Shown here piece by piece: positions 58,636 through 64,000 of a stretch of 64,000 bases of DNA; position 1 is the first letter of the stretch; the number at the start of each line of letters is the position of its first letter. The notes beneath the pieces were generated by a model that was not told the origin of the DNA, ran no database searches, and worked only from the letters and a program-made list of their open reading frames with translations. Origin of the DNA: Macrolepiota albuminosa (Eukaryota; Basidiomycota; Agaricomycetes; Agaricales; Agaricaceae); assembly GCA_027475525.1 (NCBI GenBank), contig JAMWFC010000046.1:2356001-2420000 (forward strand), given 5' to 3'. Both the position numbers and the translations under genes were made by a program.

Positions 58636-58879
58636 TTCTTTTTAATTTTTATGTCACCATCAATCTTGATGTATGTAACTGGTGCTTTCGCTGAAGGCGA
58701 GGTTAGTGGATTGTGATATTCAAATACCAACACAAATAGGTGGTAGATAGCAGGAAACCCACAGACTTGGAGCTGGAAAATGGCAAGGAACAAAGTGAAG
58801 ATAGAGGACAACTTAAACAGCACTCGAATGGTGTATACTTGGTCTGTTTAATATGCCAATAGGAAGCAGCCGTGCTGAA

Positions 58880-59193
58880 GGGTCAGATATGTGTGATTTA
58901 CAGACAAAAAATGAGTGCAGCTGGAGTCCTGAAAGTTGTACCAATAGATAGAGCTTGAGAAATGCATAGAAGAAAATTATAATGAGGGTGGCCAGACAAG
59001 GATTGGAGGGAGGAAATGAAGGATAACATGGTGTTGAAGGATCAGGCATTATACAAATTATGAACAGAGAACAAGTGTGGCTGAAACCTTGAAGATTGTA
59101 CTAGTAGATAGGACTTGAAAAAATGTATACAAAAAATTATAGCAAGGGTTGGAGAAGGATTGGAGGGGGAAAATGAGGAATGAAAATGAAATA
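58880..59193. repeat. Diverged tandem repeat, period about 157 bp
   Basis: Two copies, about 58880-59036 and 59037-59193, share blocks such as GGATTGGAGG (59000 and 59157) and AAAATTAT. Most differences are C/T or G/A transitions, as expected of old methylated repeats. Confidence 0.75.
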
Positions 59194-59545
59194 GAAGATC
59201 TCCTGACTGATATAGCCATACAACTGGCATTTGCTGCAGCAATAAGCTTGTGCAGGTCCTTCTAAATAACTTGCCATTATGAAATAAAATTGTGACCCTT
59301 AAATTCAAGTGATTTTAAGTGAAGCCGCCAACTAAGTTATTGAATGGTGAGCAAGATGCTTGAGCCTACTTGTTGCAGTAATGGATTAAAATGCCAGACT
59401 ATTTTCCTGCTTGAAAATATGCAGGTATTAGTACTCTTTTAGTCTGAAAGTCCCTGCACAGAGCACAAAGCAGATGATGAGATTGAATGCCTTGCTCTTC
59501 ATCTCCATGCATTTTCCAAAGATCTCACCAGAGTTTCTCAATAAA

Positions 59546-59699
59546 GGATGGCATAGTCCTGGAAGTGCCTGGCAAAACTAGCATTGTCAAACTCATGTAA
59601 AAGTGCACTGGCACTCAAAAGTGGATGGCATAGTCCTGGAAGTGCCTGGCAAAACTAGCATTGTCAAACTCATGTAAAAGTGCACTGGCACTCAAAAGT
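59546..59699. repeat. Perfect 77-bp tandem duplication 11
   Basis: Copies at 59546-59622 and 59623-59699 in non-coding sequence. Confidence 0.97.
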
Positions 59700-60126
59700 T
59701 TCAAACTAATCGTATGCATTTATCATATATTCAATTTCTCTTTTATTTTTTTCTACTGGTATAATAGTTTTTTCATTGAGTGTTCTAAAAGCAGAGTTGA
59801 GTGTATCATGTAGCTTGGAAATACTTGTAGCTGAGAGATCAGAAGAGGAATGTATGTATTATCATTGTTGAACTCTATCAAAACTGTGTAGGTGTCATGT
59901 GTCACATGTTGCTGAACATGGATGACATACTCTGCCAGAAGAGTTGCAGGAAAATAGCTTAGTATTCTGTTCAAGACAACTAGAGCGGACTTTACTACAG
60001 ATGCCCAGGGGGGGTTAAGTTGGATTAGATCAGGGCATCAGATCAGGGCACACTTTCAAGAATCTCTAAAATAGACTTCAGAATGAGTATGGTCTCAGTA
60101 CACTTGCATTATTCACTGCTAGGAAG

Positions 60127-60633
60127 TTGCCCGATATTGAAGAGTCGTGTGCCGATTCAAGTCAGATTCTAGCACCCGAATATCCTGAGTCGTCGCAGGA
60201 GGTCGAGATACGGTTGTACTTTATTCAAGAGCTAATGAACAAAAAGGACTTAGAATACTCAAAACCCTCCCTCGGGAACGTGCTGGGCTGTGCTATAGCG
60301 AGCAGAGGAAGAGATCAGGGTAGAGACAGGTTCCAGACAATAGTAATATCAGAAGCTGCTTATACTATATGGAAAGCGAGATGTGAATGGAGGATATCTA
60401 GGAACGCAGACCCTGAGCGTACGTTAACAAGACACGAGATGAAAATGAGAGTAAAAGCTGCGCTAGAGAGAAAGATAAAGCTGGATTGCCTAGCGACAGA
60501 TGCAGAAAGATTCGGACGTAAGGCAACGAAGCCCAGTATAGTCAGTAAGACATGGAAGAATCTCATTCCAACTTTCTCAACACCTCTCAGGTCGTGGAGG
60601 AAAATAACCGCGGTTTTAGTGGGTATTGGGTGA
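60127..60633 (+). mobile_element. 3' fragment of a LINE (non-LTR retrotransposon) ORF2-like protein
   Basis: A 168-residue frame resembles the C-terminal end of agaricomycete LINE polyproteins: SEAAYTIWKARCEWRI, then HEMKMRVKAALERKIKLDC and the final LRSWRKITAVLVGIG with the typical Trp-Lys-x-x-Leu...VLVGIG close. The reverse transcriptase and RNase H parts are absent, so the element is 5'-truncated, as is common for LINEs. It is not expected to be active. Confidence 0.7.
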
Positions 60634-60898
60634 GTGTTAGCGCCGAGCCCCACACTCTGTGCGTAAAGGCATTTCCGACGGGGTGGACCCCACGACAAAG
60701 GTGTAAAAAACGTATCCTACCCTGCGGGACTCGCGCATGTCCTGACCAGCAGAGGCTGACATTATTGCGCTGTCTGGCCGTGACACCACCAAAAAAAAGG
60801 CTTATAGTCACACCAAGGTCACACGTCAAAATACGCCCCTCGTGCTTTCATTTGGAAGGGGCGCCATTGTCAAGATCAAATTACTGATGACTACAACT
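60634..60898. other. Probable LINE 3' tail and convergent gene end
   Basis: The 265 bp after the LINE frame are CpG-containing and have no open frame of note. They may be the 3' UTR of the element, ending where the carbonic anhydrase stop codon lies. Confidence 0.4.
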
Positions 60899-61731
60899 TT
60901 ACCCTTGAGTGAATGCTCCTTTGGTTACATTCAAGTCCTTCAACAGTCCTGTGTTTAGACTATATACCAATCCATGCACTCGCACGTTCCTCCTGCTGTC
61001 ATTTGACGCCCAGGCGTTTATCAATGTACCAGTTTTGCTCAGATTTTCAACCTGCAGCTTGACATTCTCTTCAACGACGACCGGCAGTGCCTCCTCTTTC
61101 GGTGTTGTGGAGAGTCCAAGCGTGACAACAAGCCTTGTGAGGGGTTCAAGCCACTGGTTGAGTGGTGCATCGTATGGCAACGTAGATATCGTCAAAAGTG
61201 GTCCATCTTCTGGAAAGGTTTTGCGCTGGGCGGCGGCAAGGCAAGCTGTGGCACCTCCACACTCGGTATGTCCAACCACAACAACTATGGATTAATTGAA
61301 AGGTTGGAAAGAAAGATGCAGTCAAAACAGAGCAAGCACCGTTTTTCACGCCAAGTTGGTTCACAGCAAACTCTAGGACTGCCTCAGAATTCGCGTCGTT
61401 CAGTGGAAATTGGCTGTGGTGCGTCTAACAGGTTGGTATGTGCCATATTTGAAACGTGGAACACAGACTTAGCTATGTTGCGATGAACAAAGACGTCTCC
61501 TGGGCACGCTCCAAGGACGATCGATTCGGGAACCCTGGAGTCGGCACAGCCTATCCATAGCGTCTATTTGTTCATTAGAAATGTCTTCCAGTGACGATTA
61601 GAAAGACGAACATGGGGGGCTTGGCCCTTGACGGATTCCTCGAAGAACCCTGGCTTGGTAGCCTCAATGCCTTTAGCCCATTGGGCATTTGCATTGAGGA
61701 GGTCAGTGAGCAGCGTATCAGATCCTGCCAT
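60899..61731 (-). CDS. Beta-class carbonic anhydrase
   Basis: A minus-strand gene starting [20 protein letters not shown] (first exon 61731-61612). The zinc site motifs are [11 protein letters not shown] (Cys, with the Asp-Arg dyad) and [12 protein letters not shown] (His and Cys), in normal order. It ends in a helical segment with [19 protein letters not shown]. It interconverts CO2 and bicarbonate, which supports growth in air and CO2 sensing. The second to fourth exons join in phase. A longer reading starting further upstream would add a hydrophobic segment and was not used. Confidence 0.93.
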
Positions 61732-62528
61732 TGAAGAAAAATGATGACGAGGATAACGACCATCCAAATGTAGGCAGGGACGTATTTTTGGGGTGTGACA
61801 GTTGGCGTGACCATATGCGGTTAAGTGGATTAGATGTCGCTCATATCAGTAGCTTTGTGTCTGTGTCAACTACGTCGGGCTTATTTTGAGGTTCCCACTT
61901 GCCGATTTTCCATCCTCTTCCTCGAAGTTTGATATACGCACTATTTTTTATGGCGGGACCAGAGAGTACCCGGTCTAGAAGGCCCAAGGCGGGGCCGGTA
62001 TCGATTACTCGTGGCGGCTCCTTTACTAAGTAGTGGGACACTCGCCCAGCTCACGGACACCGTACGTAGGACGGACAGAAAGTAGTCGGTTCGACATCAT
62101 AGGTCATATCTATTTATGGGTCACGCTCGGAACAAACGTAAAATGAGAGGGGTTAACGATCAAGCTCAACGACTAATTGACTTCCAGTGTGGAGCAATGG
62201 CTGTCGCGGAGTCAAAATGACGATCAAGGACGGTCGTAATTTATCTGATCGTCATTCCCATAGTAAATACCTGGTGGGGGGGACACGTCAACCTCATAAC
62301 CTCGTATGGACTTGAGTGGTATTACCGCTATACCACGCGTCCCCTCATTCCACGCAAGGTCTTGATTATAAACTAGTCACTAGTCGGTTAAAAAAAGATG
62401 CATAGATGAACCCATCTCATACAGGCATGAGCATATAAAGAGCATACGTAATGTTTTGTGCCGACATTGGAGAGCCCATCCTCGACAAAGCATATCATCA
62501 CTCAGACAACTACTTAGCTAGATAGTAT
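61732..62528. other. Intergenic region, about 800 bp
   Basis: No gene supported; a 66-residue minus-strand frame at 61841-62041 has no recognisable motif. It should contain the carbonic anhydrase promoter and the RPL7 3' UTR. Confidence 0.45.
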
Positions 62529-63760
62529 CTAATTCATCTTTCTGATGAGGCTGTTGATGTTCTCTTCTCTGTCGCCAAAATCACCACCCTGGACAAAATG
62601 CTTGAATTTTCGTGTTCTCCAACCACCTGTGGGGTTAGAGAGCTTGAAGGGCCACAGAAAGTTTGATGCCTTGGGGAAAAAATCCAAAAATGAATACGTT
62701 ACCGGCGTCAGAATGTTATGCAATAGAAGTTGTACCTGTTTGAAGTTGGGCCCAGCGGTAAAAATTTCGTGAATTAGGTCCTCAACAGAAAGCATGTCAT
62801 ATTTTCCAAGAGCTTGTTCGATAACGCCGTTATGAGAAAGGGGGATGCGCTGCTTATCGACCTTGCCATAACCACGTTTGTAGATGAGCTCACGAACCGA
62901 CTTCAAGTTGGGCTCGCTGCAGACAAAGTAAGTTCATACTAATGTAAGACTTCAATGAGGAAACACACCCGTAGGCGATGTAGGGCTCAACAAGACGAAG
63001 CATTTGTTGCGTTGCACGTGTAGCTTTGACAAACACGCCATTGTTGATTTGAAGCAAACGAAGAAGCTGCAGGATTTTTCGAGGTTTAGGTGCGATTTCA
63101 TTGATACTTTTCACATGTTAGAACTCGATTTGCCTCTTTTACCCAGGCTAAACTGACTCACCCACGGATACGAATAACGAAGTAAACCTTCGGTTGAGCA
63201 GGAACATAAAAGTCACCTGCAGCCCGTGCCACCCGTTTCAAACGGATCTCCTCCCTCTCCCTCTGCTCGTACTCCTTTACGTAAGCTTCAGCACGCTTGA
63301 AAACAACTGTTCTTTTGGCCTTTTGCGCCTAAAAAACTTCATTAAGCACAAAACTCGACATATATTCAACCGAAAAGCAAAATAAAAAGTCAGTCCCGAA
63401 AGATGGTTAATTGAGGGCAACATTGCAGAACCACAAGTCCCACTAGCCGTCATTCGAATAGATCGCATACATCATAACCTGTTATGTTCCAGAACAGTAT
63501 ATCTCGATACCTACCTTTCGAGCAGCAACAGCAGCGGCGAGACGGTCCTCCCGGGCCTTTTCATTTTGCTTGCGTTTCTTGAGGAGAGTCTCCGGGACTT
63601 CGACAGCCTGGTGCAACAGGTAAGTAAAGTAGGTCGAGAACTCTACTGAAAAAGCAGTCCTTACCGATGCACTGGGGACGCTGAGTAGCCAGAGGCGCAT
63701 AGATCAGCTACAACAGCGGACTTGAAGATTTGGAAGGACATACGTGGTCGAGGGGGCCAT
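62529..63760 (-). CDS. RPL7: 60S ribosomal protein uL30 (RPL7)
   Basis: A multi-intron gene starting MAPSTT at 63760. The basic N-terminal helix has [20 protein letters not shown], then [20 protein letters not shown] and the uL30 core [20 protein letters not shown] and [19 protein letters not shown]. The end is [17 protein letters not shown]. It is part of the large cytosolic ribosomal subunit. The first exon encodes only 5 complete codons, as often seen in ribosomal protein genes of fungi. Small exons near 63680 and 63605 were fitted by the conserved PETLLKKR context. It is a different protein from the mitochondrial uL30m at 21.4 kb. Confidence 0.93.
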
Positions 63761-64000
63761 CGCTGATCTTGAGGAGCGTCAATATCTTAGAGCACACTGA
63801 ACTTCCTGTTCTGGCGCGGTGGCTTGACCTGTACAGTCTGACGTAATAGTTTCTCACACCGCCAATTACGTAACTTTTCCCAAGCCTTAATTCAGAAGCC
63901 GGATTCTTCGGGGAGAGGATATGAGTTTGAAGTATGGGTCATGTATCTGACTTGTTGCTAAAATTCATGTTATTACACTTGTAGGTATGCTATTTGTATA
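63761..64000. other. RPL7 upstream region at the window edge
   Basis: About 240 bp that should hold the RPL7 promoter. No other feature is seen. Confidence 0.4.

Larger units (their letters stand above)
58636..60126. other. Repeat-rich, CpG-poor gene-free region
   Basis: About 1.5 kb of AT-rich sequence with very few CpG, containing a diverged tandem repeat (58880-59193) and a 77-bp duplication (59546-59699). No gene is supported. It leads into a LINE fragment. Confidence 0.65.

Noticed and set aside
1..64000. CRISPR arrays, bacterial operons, horizontal gene islands and tRNA genes
   Set aside because: No spaced repeat array, no bacterial-type gene block, and no sequence I could fold by eye into a convincing tRNA. 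The repeats seen are simple two-copy duplications or decayed transposon sequence.

Overview
The window is nuclear DNA of a filamentous basidiomycete, most likely an agaricomycete (mushroom-type fungus). The evidence is the dense set of 45-60 nt GT-AG introns, protein sequences that read as basidiomycete versions of conserved eukaryotic genes (eEF2, COPI gamma, casein kinase I, GWT1, SHO1, SKI2, IST1), and short intergenic gaps. No bacterial or viral gene block was seen. Most of the window is ordinary housekeeping sequence.

Layout, left to right. 1-222: start of an unrecognised minus-strand gene. 1.7-9.7 kb, plus strand: casein kinase I, COPI gamma subunit, pantothenate kinase. 10.1-11.8 kb: a transcription factor with three homeodomains. 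12.1-16.6 kb: a very tight minus-strand trio, a Mei2-like RRM protein, a LAMTOR2-like roadblock protein and a compact COQ1 polyprenyl synthase. 17.0-24.1 kb: Rab5, an SH3-RasGEF, mitochondrial uL30m and GWT1. 25.0-33.5 kb: F-box/LRR protein, WBP11 splicing factor, RNF10-like RING ligase, SHO1 osmosensor and a GNAT acetyltransferase. 34.0-40.5 kb: two tandem eEF2 genes of equal length. 40.7-45.4 kb: an R3HCC1L-like protein and two lineage-type proteins. 45.6-50.4 kb: SKI2 helicase. 50.4-53.2 kb: a gene-free stretch whose core of about 1.9 kb has no CpG. 53.2-58.6 kb: IST1, FHIT-type HIT hydrolase and a FAD monooxygenase. 58.6-60.9 kb: decayed repeats and a LINE fragment. 60.9-63.8 kb: beta-carbonic anhydrase and ribosomal protein uL30 (RPL7).

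The strongest anomaly is technical. Eleven perfect tandem duplications lie across the window, each exactly two copies and each with a period of exactly 77 bp. Because 77 is not a multiple of 3 they break coding exons, and removing one copy restores the frame in COQ1 and in the 45 kb gene. Such a constant unit points to contig ends joined without trimming a 77-base assembly overlap. Single missing bases near some of these joins (COPI gamma, SHO1, WBP11) fit the same cause. Anyone using this sequence should treat those loci as assembly-damaged rather than as pseudogenes.

The best biological leads are the triple homeodomain gene with introns at identical positions in each domain, the three-gene cluster with 59 and 27 bp gaps, the tandem eEF2 pair with a gene-conversion-like patch, a 6-nt microexon in Rab5, non-canonical GC-AG and GA-AG introns, a COQ1 with shortened catalytic loops, and the CpG-free block. 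I found no clearly new multi-gene system.
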